NCBI GenBank assembly: GCA_007570945.1
Contig: RKSH01000228.1
Span: 1 to 16,940 of the forward strand
Direction: 5' to 3'
From: Gammaproteobacteria bacterium
GTDB lineage: Bacteria; Pseudomonadota; Gammaproteobacteria; Arenicellales; Spongiicolonaceae
DNA: 16,940 nt
Part shown: positions 6,106-16,516 of the stretch, piece after piece
How the letters are laid out: every line of letters starts with the position of its first letter
Position numbering within the stretch: position 1 is the stretch's first letter
Notes under the pieces: model-generated
Told to the model about the DNA's origin: nothing
Databases searched by the model: none
What the model saw: only the letters and a program-made list of their open reading frames with translations
Translations under genes and position numbers: made by a program

Positions 6106-6110
6106 CAAAA

Positions 6111-7784
6111 GTGTACCGCTACGACGAGTTTGACGCACAGGTGGTGCGCGAGCGGGTGGCGCAATTCCGCGGCCAAGTGGCGCGGCGGCTGGCCGGCGAA
6201 TTAAGCGAGGAAGAATTCAAACCGCTGCGGCTCATGAACGGCGTGTACCTGCAGTTGCATGCCTACATGCTACGCGTCGCGGTGCCGTACGGCACGTTGT
6301 CGTCGCGACAGTTGCGCAAACTTGCGCACATTGCCGCCACTTACGACAAAAACTACGGCCACTTCACCACCCGCCAGAACATTCAATTCAATTGGCCGCA
6401 ACTGCGCGACATTCCGGACATCCTCGGCGAGCTCAGCGAGGTGGAAATGCACGCCATCCAGACCAGCGGCAATTGCATCCGTAACGTCACCGCCGACCCG
6501 TTTGCCGGCGCCGCCGCCGATGAGATTGAGGACCCGCGGCCCATCTGCGAATTAATCCGCCAGTGGTCCACATTCCACCCGGAGTTCACCTTCCTGCCGC
6601 GCAAATTTAAGATCGCCGTCACCGGCGCGCCCAAGGACCGCGCGGCAATTAAAGTGCACGACATCGGCCTGCGCATGCACAGAAACGCCGCCGGGGCGCC
6701 GGGATTTGAGGTGGTGGTCGGCGGCGGGCAGGGGCGCACGCCCATGATCGGCAAAACCATCCGCCGCTGGCTGGCGCGGAATGAAATTCTCGCCTACCTC
6801 GAGGCCATCATGCGGGTGTACAATTTGCACGGCCGCCGCGACAACAAATACAAGGCGCGGGTGAAAATTTTGGTGCACGAAATCGGCGCCGAACAATTCG
6901 CCGCGCAAGTGGAGCGCGAATACGAAAATTCCGCCGGCCAAACGCGCAAGGCGTTGCCCGATGCCGACGAAATCCGGCGCATTGCCCGCCACTTCGCGCC
7001 GCCCATCGGTGAGGCCGAGGCCAAGGCTGACGACGGTGAGGGCGCAAAAAAGTTGCGCGCCGCGCGCGCCGCCGACGGTGGCTTTGACCTGTGGTGCCGC
7101 GCCAGCCTTGCCGCACACAAAATCCCCGGCCATGCAATCGTCACCGTCAGCCTAAAACCGGCCGGCGGCATTCCCGGCGACGCCACCGCCGAACAGATGC
7201 GCAGTGTCGCCGGACTCGCCGAACGGTTCAGCCACGGCGAAGTGCGGGTCAGCCATGAGCAAAACCTGGTGCTGCCCTGGGTGCGCGCGGCCGAGGTGCA
7301 CGAGTTGTGGCGCGGCTTGCGTGACTCCGGACTCGCCGCCGCCAACGCCGGACTCGCCGGTGACATCATCTGCTGCCCGGGGCTGGACTACTGCACCCTG
7401 GCCACCGCGCGCTCCATTCCCGTCGCGCAGCAGCTCGGCGTGCGACTCGGCGGCACCAAACGCCAGCGCGACATCGGCGGACTCAGCATCAACATTTCCG
7501 GCTGCATCAACGCCTGCGGCCACCACCATGTCGGCAACATCGGCATCCTCGGGCTGGAGAAGAAAGGCCGCGAATTCTACCAAATCACCCTCGGCGGCAG
7601 CGCCGATGAAAACGCCGCCATTGGCGACATCATCGGCCCCGGCTTCGCCGCCGAGGAGGTGGGCGACGCGGTGGACATGGTGGTCGGCACCTACCTTAAA
7701 ATCCGCCGCGCCGGCGAAACTTTCATCGACGCCTACCGCCGCGTCGGCGCAGAACCGTTCAAGGAGGCGCTGTATGCTGCTTAG
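6111..7784 (+). CDS. cysI: siroheme-dependent sulfite (or nitrite) reductase, hemoprotein
   Basis: The 557-residue protein has the two-fold ferredoxin-like repeat of the nitrite/sulfite reductase family. An N-terminal half-domain includes LRLMNGVYLQLHAYMLRV (39-56) and GHFTTRQNIQFNWP (83-96), and the 4Fe-4S/siroheme cysteines occur as C422-x5-C428 (CPGLDYC) and C465-x3-C469 (GCINACGHHHVG). It reduces sulfite to sulfide in six electron steps in the cytoplasm. DUF2849, DUF934 and cysG neighbours favour sulfite; nitrite cannot be excluded by eye. GTG at 6111 yields the family start MYRYDEFD and has a G-rich ribosome site 9 nt upstream. A charged linker (EAEAKADDGEGAKK, about 301-314) looks like an insertion. 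No NADPH flavoprotein CysJ is adjacent, so one of the flanking ferredoxins is the likely donor. Confidence 0.93.
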   Translation: MYRYDEFDAQVVRERVAQFRGQVARRLAGELSEEEFKPLRLMNGVYLQLHAYMLRVAVPYGTLSSRQLRKLAHIAATYDKNYGHFTTRQNIQFNWPQLRDIPDILGELSEVEMHAIQTSGNCIRNVTADPFAGAAADEIEDPRPICELIRQWSTFHPEFTFLPRKFKIAVTGAPKDRAAIKVHDIGLRMHRNAAGAPGFEVVVGGGQGRTPMIGKTIRRWLARNEILAYLEAIMRVYNLHGRRDNKYKARVKILVHEIGAEQFAAQVEREYENSAGQTRKALPDADEIRRIARHFAPPIGEAEAKADDGEGAKKLRAARAADGGFDLWCRASLAAHKIPGHAIVTVSLKPAGGIPGDATAEQMRSVAGLAERFSHGEVRVSHEQNLVLPWVRAAEVHELWRGLRDSGLAAANAGLAGDIICCPGLDYCTLATARSIPVAQQLGVRLGGTKRQRDIGGLSINISGCINACGHHHVGNIGILGLEKKGREFYQITLGGSADENAAIGDIIGPGFAAEEVGDAVDMVVGTYLKIRRAGETFIDAYRRVGAEPFKEALYAA

Positions 7785-8328
7785 GGACGGCGCCATTGCA
7801 CCCGGTGACTCGTGGCGCGCGGTGGATGACGGTGAAGACCTGCCGGCCGGCAACGTCACCGTCACCCTGCGGCGTTTTCTTGCCGAGCGCGAGCAACTCG
7901 CCGCGCGCGATGGCGAGGTCGGCGTGCGCATCAACCCCGGCGAGGACCTGGCGCTGGCCGCCAGCCACGCCGATGCCGTCAACACCGCCGCCCTAGTCAG
8001 CATCATCTTCCCGGCGTTCACCGATGGCCGCGGCTTCTCGGTCATCCGCTCGTTGCGCAGGCAAGGCTACCGCGGCGAGATTCGCGCCGACGGCAGCCTG
8101 CTGCCCGACCAGTTTGCCTTCCTCCGGCACTGCGGCGCGGACACCGTGGCAATCGCCGACGGCGAAGACGCGCAAACATGGCTGCGCGAAGCGCGGGCGC
8201 TGTCCCTCGCCTACCAGGCCGGTTATGCGCCAACCGACGCGCGCAACATTCTTGAAGCGCGCGCCCAGGCCAACCGTGCTACACTGCGCGCCACCGCCAT
8301 CACCGTCGCCACGCCGGAAAAAACATGA
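7774..8328 (+). CDS. DUF934 family protein, sulfite reductase accessory
   Basis: The 184-residue protein has the DUF934 hallmark FPAFTDGRGFSVIRSLRRQG at residues 79-98, followed by GEIRADGSLLPDQFAFLRHCG (101-121). The family regularly accompanies cysI and often cysH in proteobacteria and is thought to support sulfite reduction, but its exact activity is not known to me. The ATG at 7774 lies inside the end of cysI (11-bp overlap) and has a strong Shine-Dalgarno, AAGGAGG at 7761-7767, 6 nt before it. The stop overlaps the fdxA start as ATGA. The C-terminal tail after about residue 165 is alanine-rich and low in complexity. In many genomes a PAPS reductase gene comes next; here fdxA takes that place. 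Confidence 0.87.
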   Translation: MLLRDGAIAPGDSWRAVDDGEDLPAGNVTVTLRRFLAEREQLAARDGEVGVRINPGEDLALAASHADAVNTAALVSIIFPAFTDGRGFSVIRSLRRQGYRGEIRADGSLLPDQFAFLRHCGADTVAIADGEDAQTWLREARALSLAYQAGYAPTDARNILEARAQANRATLRATAITVATPEKT

Positions 8329-8669
8329 CCTACATCGTCAACGAAAAATGCATCAAGTGCAAATACCAGGATTGCATTGAAGTGTGCCCGGTGGACTGCT
8401 TCTACGAAGGCATGGACATGCTGGTCATCCACCCCGAGGAGTGCATTGACTGCGGCGTGTGCGAGCCCGAATGCCCGGTGGAGGCCATCGTTCCCGACAC
8501 CGAACCCGGCGCCAAAAAGTGGATCGCCTTCAACCTCCACTACGCCCAGGAATGGCCCAACATCACCGCCAAGGGTGAAGTTCCCGCCGACGCCGACCGG
8601 CACAAAGACACTCCGGAGAAATTAAAAAAGTTCATGCCCGAAGGGGCGGATGCCCTCGGTGGGGATTAA
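8325..8669 (+). CDS. fdxA: seven-iron ferredoxin FdxA (3Fe-4S plus 4Fe-4S)
   Basis: The 114-residue protein matches FdxA/Azotobacter FdI-type ferredoxins closely: nine cysteines at 9, 12, 17, 21, 25, 40, 43, 46 and 50, and the conserved VCPVDCFYEG and ECIDCGVCEPECP segments. By analogy with FdI, C9, C17 and C50 hold the 3Fe-4S cluster and C21, C40, C43 and C46 the 4Fe-4S cluster. The tail (WIAFNLHYAQEWPNIT) is also typical. It overlaps DUF934 by 4 bp and closes the operon. Finding it co-transcribed with a siroheme reductase suggests it carries electrons to or from that enzyme, though FdxA is usually monocistronic or near unrelated genes. It is followed by 29 GC-rich bases and then the convergent acetoacetyl-CoA synthetase gene; no clear terminator is seen. 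Confidence 0.97.
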   Translation: MTYIVNEKCIKCKYQDCIEVCPVDCFYEGMDMLVIHPEECIDCGVCEPECPVEAIVPDTEPGAKKWIAFNLHYAQEWPNITAKGEVPADADRHKDTPEKLKKFMPEGADALGGD

Positions 8670-8698
8670 ACCCGCGCCGGCGGCGGTGACGGCGGGCG

Positions 8699-10679
<1,981 letters not shown>

Positions 10680-10684
<5 letters not shown>

Positions 10685-10709
10685 TTCAGCGCCCGGTGTT
10701 TGCTATGCT
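10680..10709 (+). promoter_or_regulatory. candidate promoter of the glutamate dehydrogenase gene
   Basis: An extended -10, TGCTATGCT (10701-10709), carries the TGn motif plus TATGCT (4 of 6). TTCACT at 10680-10685 is a 4-of-6 -35 with 18 bp between. Transcription would start near 10716, about 24 nt before ATG 10740. It lies between the start codon and the -10 of the opposing aacS promoter, so the two promoters overlap face to face. Confidence 0.35.
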
Positions 10710-10718
10710 GTTCCCGCC

Positions 10719-10746
10719 ATTGTAAGCATCGGTGCGGTCATGACAA
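10719..10746 (-). promoter_or_regulatory. candidate sigma70 promoter of acetoacetyl-CoA synthetase
   Basis: On the minus strand TTGTCA (10746-10741) and TACAAT (10724-10719) each match consensus at 5 of 6 bases with a 16-bp spacer, the best promoter match I noticed in the window. Transcription would begin near 10712, about 28 nt before the GTG start. The -35 box overlaps the first codons of the glutamate dehydrogenase gene. Confidence 0.5.
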
Positions 10747-13700
10747 GAGAGAGAAAATCGGCGCGCGCGCAAAAGCCGGCGGCGGCGCTTGCCCAACTGC
10801 TGCGCGACGAACCGGATTCGTCATTGGCCGCGCTGCTCGGCCACTACTACCACCGCGCCCCGCCGGAGGACCTGGCCGCCGCCGACCGCGGCGATTTGCG
10901 CGGCGCGGTCATCGCCCACCGCAACTTTGCCAAAGTGCGCGCCGCCGGCGAGGCGCTGTGCCGCATCTACAATCCACAACGCGAACGCGACGGCTGGCGG
11001 TCCGCCGGTACCGTACTTGAGATCGTCACCGACAACATGCCGTTTCTGGTGGACTCGGTTTCCATCGCGCTTAACCGGCACGGACTCACCATTCACCTGA
11101 CCATCCACCCGGTGGTGCACGTGGCCCGCGACAGCGGCGGCAATTTGCTGGATGCAACCGCCGCTCCCGACAGCGCCAAAAACACCAGTGCAGAATCGTG
11201 GATGCGTTTTCAGGTGGACCGGCAGCCCGACGACGGCGCCATGCGCCGGTTGCAGGACGAGATTAAAACCATCCTCAGCGAAATCCGCCGCGCTTGCGAC
11301 GACTGGAAACCCATGCTCGGCAAAGTGAGCGACGCCATCGCCGCGCTCGGCACCGAGGCGCCGGCGGCCGGCGCTGACGCGGCCGACCTCGGCGAGGCGG
11401 CCGATTTCTGCCGCTGGATTGCCGACAACAACTTCACATTTCTCGGCTACTGCGAATATGAAAACGCCGGCGGCGGCTCGCGCATCAACCCGCGCTCGGC
11501 GTTGGGCGTCCTGCGCACCTTGGACGAGGAAAGCTGCAACGCGGTCCTGCCGGCGGACTCGGAAAATTTCATGCGGCCCGGCGAGCCGCTGATGGTCACC
11601 AAAGCCAGCGCCCAGTCGCGCATTCACCGCCCGGCGTATATGGACTGCATCAGCATTCCGCGCCGCGACAGCGGCGGCCGGCCGCGCGGGCGGCTGTGCA
11701 TTCTCGGTCTGTTCACCTCCACCCTGTACCGCCAGCCGACGCGCAGTATTCCGCTGCTGCGCCTGCGCGGCTCAAAAATTCTGCAGCGCAGCGGCTTCGC
11801 CGTGGACGGCCACGGCGGCAAGGCGCTGCAGGATGTGCTGGACAGTTTTCCCCGCGACAGTCTTTTCCAGATTCCGGAGGAGGAGCTGTTTGAAATTTGC
11901 ATGGGCATTCTGGAACTGCAGGAACGCCAGCGCATCCGTCTGTTTATGCACCGCGACGTGCACCGGCGGTTTTATTTTTGCATGATTTACCTGCCGCGCG
12001 ACCGTTACACGCGGGAGTTGCGCCTGCGCTTTCAGGACATTCTGATGGACGCGCTGCACGGCACCGGCTTTGAGTTCGGGACCCTGTTTTCCGAATCCAT
12101 GCTGGCGCGCATTCACTTCATCATTCACGCCCCCACCGACAGCGAGGCCAGGATTTCGGCGGCCGAAATTCAGCGGCGCATCATGGAATCGACGCGCTCG
12201 TGGGGCGACAGGTTGCGCGAGGCGCTGGCCGCCGCCGAGCCGCGACGCGCCGCCCGGCTGTTCAAAAAATACGCCGCCGCTTTTCCGGCCGGCTACCAGG
12301 AAGACTTCACCGCCGCCGATGCGGTGCGCGATATTGCCGAGATGGAGCGCATGGGCGGCCGGCGGCAACTCGGCATTCGCCTGGCCGCCGGCGGCGACGG
12401 TGAGGGCGAAGGCGGGAGTGGCGGCGAACTGAGACTGAAATTGTTTTCGCGTGAAAAACCGGTGCCGCCGTCAGACACGCTGCCGATACTGGAGGCGATG
12501 GGGTTGCGGGCGGTGGCCGTGCGTACCTACCTTGCGCACCCGGCGGACGCGGCCGCGGTGTGGGTGCACGAGTTTGCGCTTGCGCCGGGCGGCGGCGGCG
12601 AACTCCGAGTGAATGTGGAGCACGGCGACAATGTCACCGAATCTTTCCTGCGCACCTGGGAGGGCCTGGCCGAGAACGACGGTTTTAACCGCATGGTGCT
12701 GAGTGCCGGTCTGCACTGGCGCGAGGTCAGCGTGTTGCGCGCTATTTGCAAATACCTGCGGCAAATCCGCATCCGCTACAGCGAGAACTACATGATTGAA
12801 ACGCTGGGCGGCAATCCGCGCATGGCGCGGCGACTGGTGCGCCTGTTCCATGCGCGCTTTGACCCGGACGGTGACGGCGCCGCCGACGATGCGCTTGTCA
12901 CTGAAATCAACGAAGGGCTGGAACGCGTCGCCAACCTGGACGAGGACCGCATCCTGCGCGCGTTTCTCAATGTCATCGAGTCCACCCTGCGCACCAACTT
13001 CTACCAAAAGGACGCCGGCGGCGGGGCCAAGCCGTACCTCTCCTTTAAGCTGGACTCGCAAAAAATCCTGCGCATGCCGGAACCCAAGCCGATGTTTGAA
13101 ATCTTCGTCTACTCGCCGCGGGTGGAGGCGGTGCACCTGCGCGGCGGCCGCATCGCGCGCGGCGGCCTGCGCTGGTCCGACCGCCGCGAGGACTTTCGCA
13201 CCGAGGTGCTGGGCCTGGTCAAGGCGCAGATGGTGAAGAACGCGGTGATTGTCCCCACCGGCTCCAAGGGCGGCTTCGTGGTCAAGCGCCTGCCGGAAGA
13301 CGGCGGCCGTGAAAAACTCATGGCCGAGGTGGTGGAGTGCTACAAAACTTTCATCCGCGGCATGTTGGACCTCACCGACAACCTGGTGGACGGCGCGGTG
13401 GCCGCCCCGGCCGACGTGGTGCGCCACGACGAAGACGACCCCTACCTGGTGATTGCCGCCGACAAGGGCACCGCCGCCTTCTCCGACACCGCCAATGAAG
13501 TGGCCGCGGAATACGGCTTCTGGCTGGACGACGGCTTCGCCTCCGGCGGCAGCACCGGCTACGACCACAAAAAGATGGGCATCACCGCCAAAGGCGCGTG
13601 GGAGTCGGTGAAGCACCACTTCCGCGAACTCGGCGTGGACACCCAAAGCATGAACTTCACCGCCATCGGCATCGGCGACATGGGCGGCGACGTATTCGGC

Positions 13701-15578
13701 AACGGCATGCTGCTATCAAAGCGCCTGAAACTGGTGGGCGCGTTTAACCACCAACACATTTTTCTCGACCCCGACCCGGACCCGGAAACGTCGTTCAATG
13801 AGCGCCGGCGCCTGTTCAACCTGCCGCGCTCCGGTTGGAGCGACTACGACCCGGGTTTAATTTCCGCCGGCGGCGGCGTGTTTGCGCGCAGCGCAAAATC
13901 CATCGCGCTGTCCGCCGAAGCGCGCGAGGCGCTGAAAATTAACGCGCTGCAACTGACGCCCAACGAATTAATCAACGCCATGCTGAAGGCGCCGGTGGAC
14001 CTGCTGTGGAACGGCGGCATCGGCACCTATGTTAAAGCGGCCGCGGAAACCGACGAGATGATCAGCGACCGCGCCAACGACGGCGTGCGGGTGTGCGGCC
14101 GCGAGTTGCGTTGCCGGGTGGTGGGTGAGGGCGGCAACCTGGGCCTGACCCAACTGGGGCGCATTGAATACAGCCGGCACGGCGGCGGCCCCCAGGGCGG
14201 GCGCTGCTACAGCGACTTCATCGACAACTCCGGCGGCGTGGACGCCTCGGACCACGAGATCAACATCAAGATTCTGCTGAACGCCGCGGTGGCCGCCGGC
14301 AAATTGACGGTGGACCAACGCAACGCGCTGCTCGCCCATATGACCGACACGGTGGGCGGCCTGGTGCTGGCCGACAACTACGCGCAGTCGCGCGCCCTCG
14401 GCTTCGCCGCCCGCAACGCGCCGCACACCATCGGCGGCGATGCGCGCATGATCCGGCGCCTTGAGCGCGGCGGCCAACTGGACCGCGCGCTGGAATTCCT
14501 GCCCGGCGACGACGACCTCCGCCAGCGCCGGGTGGCCGGGCAGGGCCTGACGCGGCCGGAACTTGCGGTGCTGCTGGCATATGGAAAAATTGTTTTGTAC
14601 AACGAACTGGTGCGCTCGGACTTGCCCGAGGATCCTTTTTTGCACCGGCTGCTGGTGGATTATTTTCCGCCGCTGCTCGGCGAGCGCCACCGCGACGACA
14701 TGGGGCGCCACCAGTTGCGGCGCGAAATCATCGCCACCGCCATCACCAACGATATGCTGAACACCATGGGCCCGACCTTTGCCGAGCGCATGAAAGAGCT
14801 GGGCGGCGCCGACTCGGCCGACATGACGCGCGCTTACATCGCGGCGGCCGAAATTTTTTCCATGGATGAAACGCGGCGCGAAATTGAAGCGCTGGACAAC
14901 AAGGTTGCCAGCGGCATCCAATATGAAATGACCGAATACGCCGTAGGCCTGATTGAGCGCGCCGCCTCGTGGATTCTGCGCAACCGGCGCATGCCGCTGG
15001 ACATTTCCGCCACCGTGGGGCACTTCAAGCCCGGCGTCGCCGAACTCAGCGGCAGTCTGGCCCGCCTGCTGGCTGCGCCCAACCGCCTGGCGCAGACCCG
15101 GCGCGCCCGGCAACTGCTCCGGCGCGGCGTGCCGGAGGCGCTCGCCAACAAAGTCGCCGGCTTCATCGCGCTGTCATCGGCGCTGGACATCGTGGAAGTG
15201 GCGGCCGAGACCGGGCGTGGCGTGCTGGCCACGGCGCAAGTGTATTTCACCCTCGGCGCGCAACTGGAGTTGCAGTGGCTGCGCGACATGGCGGCGCACC
15301 TGGAAACCGCAAACCACTGGCACACCCTCGCCCGGTTCGGCCTGCACAACAACCTGCGGCAGGAGCAGCGCCTGCTGGCGGCTGCGGTGCTGAACGAAAG
15401 CGGCGGCGCAAAACCCAGGGCGATGGTGAAAGCCTGGCTGGCCAGGCACCACGCGCCCAGGGAACGTTTTCTGCAAGTGATGGAGGAACTGCAAACCACC
15501 GGCAACCCGGATTACGCCATGCTGAGCGTGGCGGTGAACGAGTTGAAAAAAATGCGCAGCGATGCCGGGGTTGGGTGA
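10740..15578 (+). CDS. gdhB: NAD-specific glutamate dehydrogenase, large (180-kDa) type
   Basis: The 1612-residue protein is full length for the giant GDH class found in pseudomonads, alphaproteobacteria and streptomycetes, which mainly oxidises glutamate to 2-oxoglutarate and ammonia. A long N-terminal region, probably with ACT-like regulatory domains, covers about residues 1-750 (VTDNMPFLVDSVSIALNRHG near 97-116). The catalytic domain follows: RGGLRWSDRREDFRTEVLGL and VKNAVIVPTGSKGGFVVKRL near 805-850, ADKGTAAFSDTAN near 905-917, and the NAD-binding GIGDMGGDVFGNGMLLS near 976-992. The C-terminal part is also conserved in character. A glycine-glutamate-rich stretch (GGDGEGEGGSGGE, about 551-563) looks like a linker expansion. 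ATG 10740 fits the family start, but no strong Shine-Dalgarno is visible. No frameshift seen. Confidence 0.96.
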   Translation: MTRERKSARAQKPAAALAQLLRDEPDSSLAALLGHYYHRAPPEDLAAADRGDLRGAVIAHRNFAKVRAAGEALCRIYNPQRERDGWRSAGTVLEIVTDNMPFLVDSVSIALNRHGLTIHLTIHPVVHVARDSGGNLLDATAAPDSAKNTSAESWMRFQVDRQPDDGAMRRLQDEIKTILSEIRRACDDWKPMLGKVSDAIAALGTEAPAAGADAADLGEAADFCRWIADNNFTFLGYCEYENAGGGSRINPRSALGVLRTLDEESCNAVLPADSENFMRPGEPLMVTKASAQSRIHRPAYMDCISIPRRDSGGRPRGRLCILGLFTSTLYRQPTRSIPLLRLRGSKILQRSGFAVDGHGGKALQDVLDSFPRDSLFQIPEEELFEICMGILELQERQRIRLFMHRDVHRRFYFCMIYLPRDRYTRELRLRFQDILMDALHGTGFEFGTLFSESMLARIHFIIHAPTDSEARISAAEIQRRIMESTRSWGDRLREALAAAEPRRAARLFKKYAAAFPAGYQEDFTAADAVRDIAEMERMGGRRQLGIRLAAGGDGEGEGGSGGELRLKLFSREKPVPPSDTLPILEAMGLRAVAVRTYLAHPADAAAVWVHEFALAPGGGGELRVNVEHGDNVTESFLRTWEGLAENDGFNRMVLSAGLHWREVSVLRAICKYLRQIRIRYSENYMIETLGGNPRMARRLVRLFHARFDPDGDGAADDALVTEINEGLERVANLDEDRILRAFLNVIESTLRTNFYQKDAGGGAKPYLSFKLDSQKILRMPEPKPMFEIFVYSPRVEAVHLRGGRIARGGLRWSDRREDFRTEVLGLVKAQMVKNAVIVPTGSKGGFVVKRLPEDGGREKLMAEVVECYKTFIRGMLDLTDNLVDGAVAAPADVVRHDEDDPYLVIAADKGTAAFSDTANEVAAEYGFWLDDGFASGGSTGYDHKKMGITAKGAWESVKHHFRELGVDTQSMNFTAIGIGDMGGDVFGNGMLLSKRLKLVGAFNHQHIFLDPDPDPETSFNERRRLFNLPRSGWSDYDPGLISAGGGVFARSAKSIALSAEAREALKINALQLTPNELINAMLKAPVDLLWNGGIGTYVKAAAETDEMISDRANDGVRVCGRELRCRVVGEGGNLGLTQLGRIEYSRHGGGPQGGRCYSDFIDNSGGVDASDHEINIKILLNAAVAAGKLTVDQRNALLAHMTDTVGGLVLADNYAQSRALGFAARNAPHTIGGDARMIRRLERGGQLDRALEFLPGDDDLRQRRVAGQGLTRPELAVLLAYGKIVLYNELVRSDLPEDPFLHRLLVDYFPPLLGERHRDDMGRHQLRREIIATAITNDMLNTMGPTFAERMKELGGADSADMTRAYIAAAEIFSMDETRREIEALDNKVASGIQYEMTEYAVGLIERAASWILRNRRMPLDISATVGHFKPGVAELSGSLARLLAAPNRLAQTRRARQLLRRGVPEALANKVAGFIALSSALDIVEVAAETGRGVLATAQVYFTLGAQLELQWLRDMAAHLETANHWHTLARFGLHNNLRQEQRLLAAAVLNESGGAKPRAMVKAWLARHHAPRERFLQVMEELQTTGNPDYAMLSVAVNELKKMRSDAGVG

Positions 15579-15596
15579 GGGCGGCGCCGGCCGCGC

Positions 15597-16193
15597 TCAC
15601 AATTCGCGACGGTCGAGAAAGGCGCGCTGCAAAGTGCCGGGGTCCACATATTCCAACTCGGCCCCGGCCGGCAGGCCGCGGGCGAGACGGGTGATTTTCA
15701 GGTTCAGCGCGCGCGCCAGGTCGCCGATGTAGTCGGCGGTGGCCTCGCCTTCGGTGGTTTGGTTGGTGGCGAGAATCATTTCTTCCACGGCGTTGTCGCG
15801 GCAAACTTCACCGAGCCGGTGAAGGTGCAAATCTTCCGGGCCCACGCCGTCCAGCGGCGACAGTTTTCCCATCAGCACAAAATACAAACCGTCATAAACC
15901 CCGGCTTGCTCCACGGTCTGCAGGTCGGCCGGCGTTTCCACCACGCACAGTTGGCGCGCGTTTCTTTTTGCCGAAGCGCAAATCTCGCACAGTTCGGCCT
16001 CGCTGAAATTATTGCAGCGTTTGCAGTGCACCACGCCATCCAGCGCGCGGGTGAGAGCGGCGGTGATTTCGCGCGCGCCTTCGCGGTCGCGCTCCAGCAG
16101 GTGAAAAGCCATGCGCCGCGCGCCCTTGGGGCCGACGCCGGGCAGGCGGCGCAACGCCCGCTGCAGCACTTCAATGGCGCGCGCGCGGCTCAC
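15597..16193 (-). CDS. recR: recombination protein RecR
   Basis: The 198-residue protein acts with RecO and RecF to load RecA at gaps. It has an N-terminal helix-hairpin-helix (LRRLPGVGPKGARRMAFHLL, 14-33), a C4 zinc finger (C57, C60, C69, C72 in CKRCNNFSEAELCEIC), and a Toprim domain from about 80 to 175 with VVETPADLQTVEQAG and ATNQTTEGEATADYI. Length is standard. The GTG start at 16193 overlaps the ybaB stop as GTGA and has no Shine-Dalgarno of its own, so it is probably translated by coupling. It is the last gene of the dnaX-ybaB-recR cluster and converges on gdhB with 18 bp between stops. Confidence 0.98.
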   Translation of the reverse strand: MSRARAIEVLQRALRRLPGVGPKGARRMAFHLLERDREGAREITAALTRALDGVVHCKRCNNFSEAELCEICASAKRNARQLCVVETPADLQTVEQAGVYDGLYFVLMGKLSPLDGVGPEDLHLHRLGEVCRDNAVEEMILATNQTTEGEATADYIGDLARALNLKITRLARGLPAGAELEYVDPGTLQRAFLDRREL

Positions 16194-16516
16194 GGAAGCA
16201 TGCGGGAAAAACCGGCGCCGCCGATGTCAGGCAACTTGTCGCGCGCCGTCCGCTCCACCTTGTGCAGCGCATCGTTGAACGCGGCCTTCAGCAAATCCTG
16301 CAGCGTTGTTTTTTCATCCGCCGCAAGCAGCGACGGGTCCACCCGCACGCGGCGCACTTTGTAGTCGCAGGTCATCAGCACGCGCACCAGGCCGGCGCCG
16401 GACTCGCCGCTGACCTCGGTGCGGGCCAACTCCTCCTGCGCCTTTTGCAGTTGCCTGCGCATCTCGCCGGCCTGGCGCATCAGGTCGCCCAGCCCGGCAT
16501 CGCCGTTAAACGCCAT
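16190..16516 (-). CDS. ybaB: YbaB/EbfC family nucleoid-associated DNA-binding protein
   Basis: This small protein of 108 residues forms dimers that bind DNA. The N-terminal helix (GDLMRQAGEMRRQLQKAQEELARTEVSGESGAGLVRV) and the central strand region (KVRRVRVDPSLL) match the family, followed by LQDLLKAAFNDALHKVE. I chose ATG 16516 over upstream in-frame starts because it fits family length and has GGAGA about 7 nt upstream. It overlaps the end of dnaX by 11 bp and recR by 4 bp, so the three genes form one translation-coupled operon. The C-terminus GGAGFSRMLP is slightly unlike the usual GLPGLF-type ending, but nothing suggests inactivation. Confidence 0.95.
   Translation of the reverse strand: MAFNGDAGLGDLMRQAGEMRRQLQKAQEELARTEVSGESGAGLVRVLMTCDYKVRRVRVDPSLLAADEKTTLQDLLKAAFNDALHKVERTARDKLPDIGGAGFSRMLP

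Noticed and set aside
8670..8698. Intrinsic terminator between fdxA and aacS
   Set aside because: A GC-rich stem can be drawn (CCCGC with GCGGG) but there is no T-run, and such pairings are expected by chance in this composition.
12471..15113. Long minus-strand open frames opposite gdhB
   Set aside because: They mirror the GC-rich codon pattern of an intact gene and show no domain, start context or ribosome binding site.
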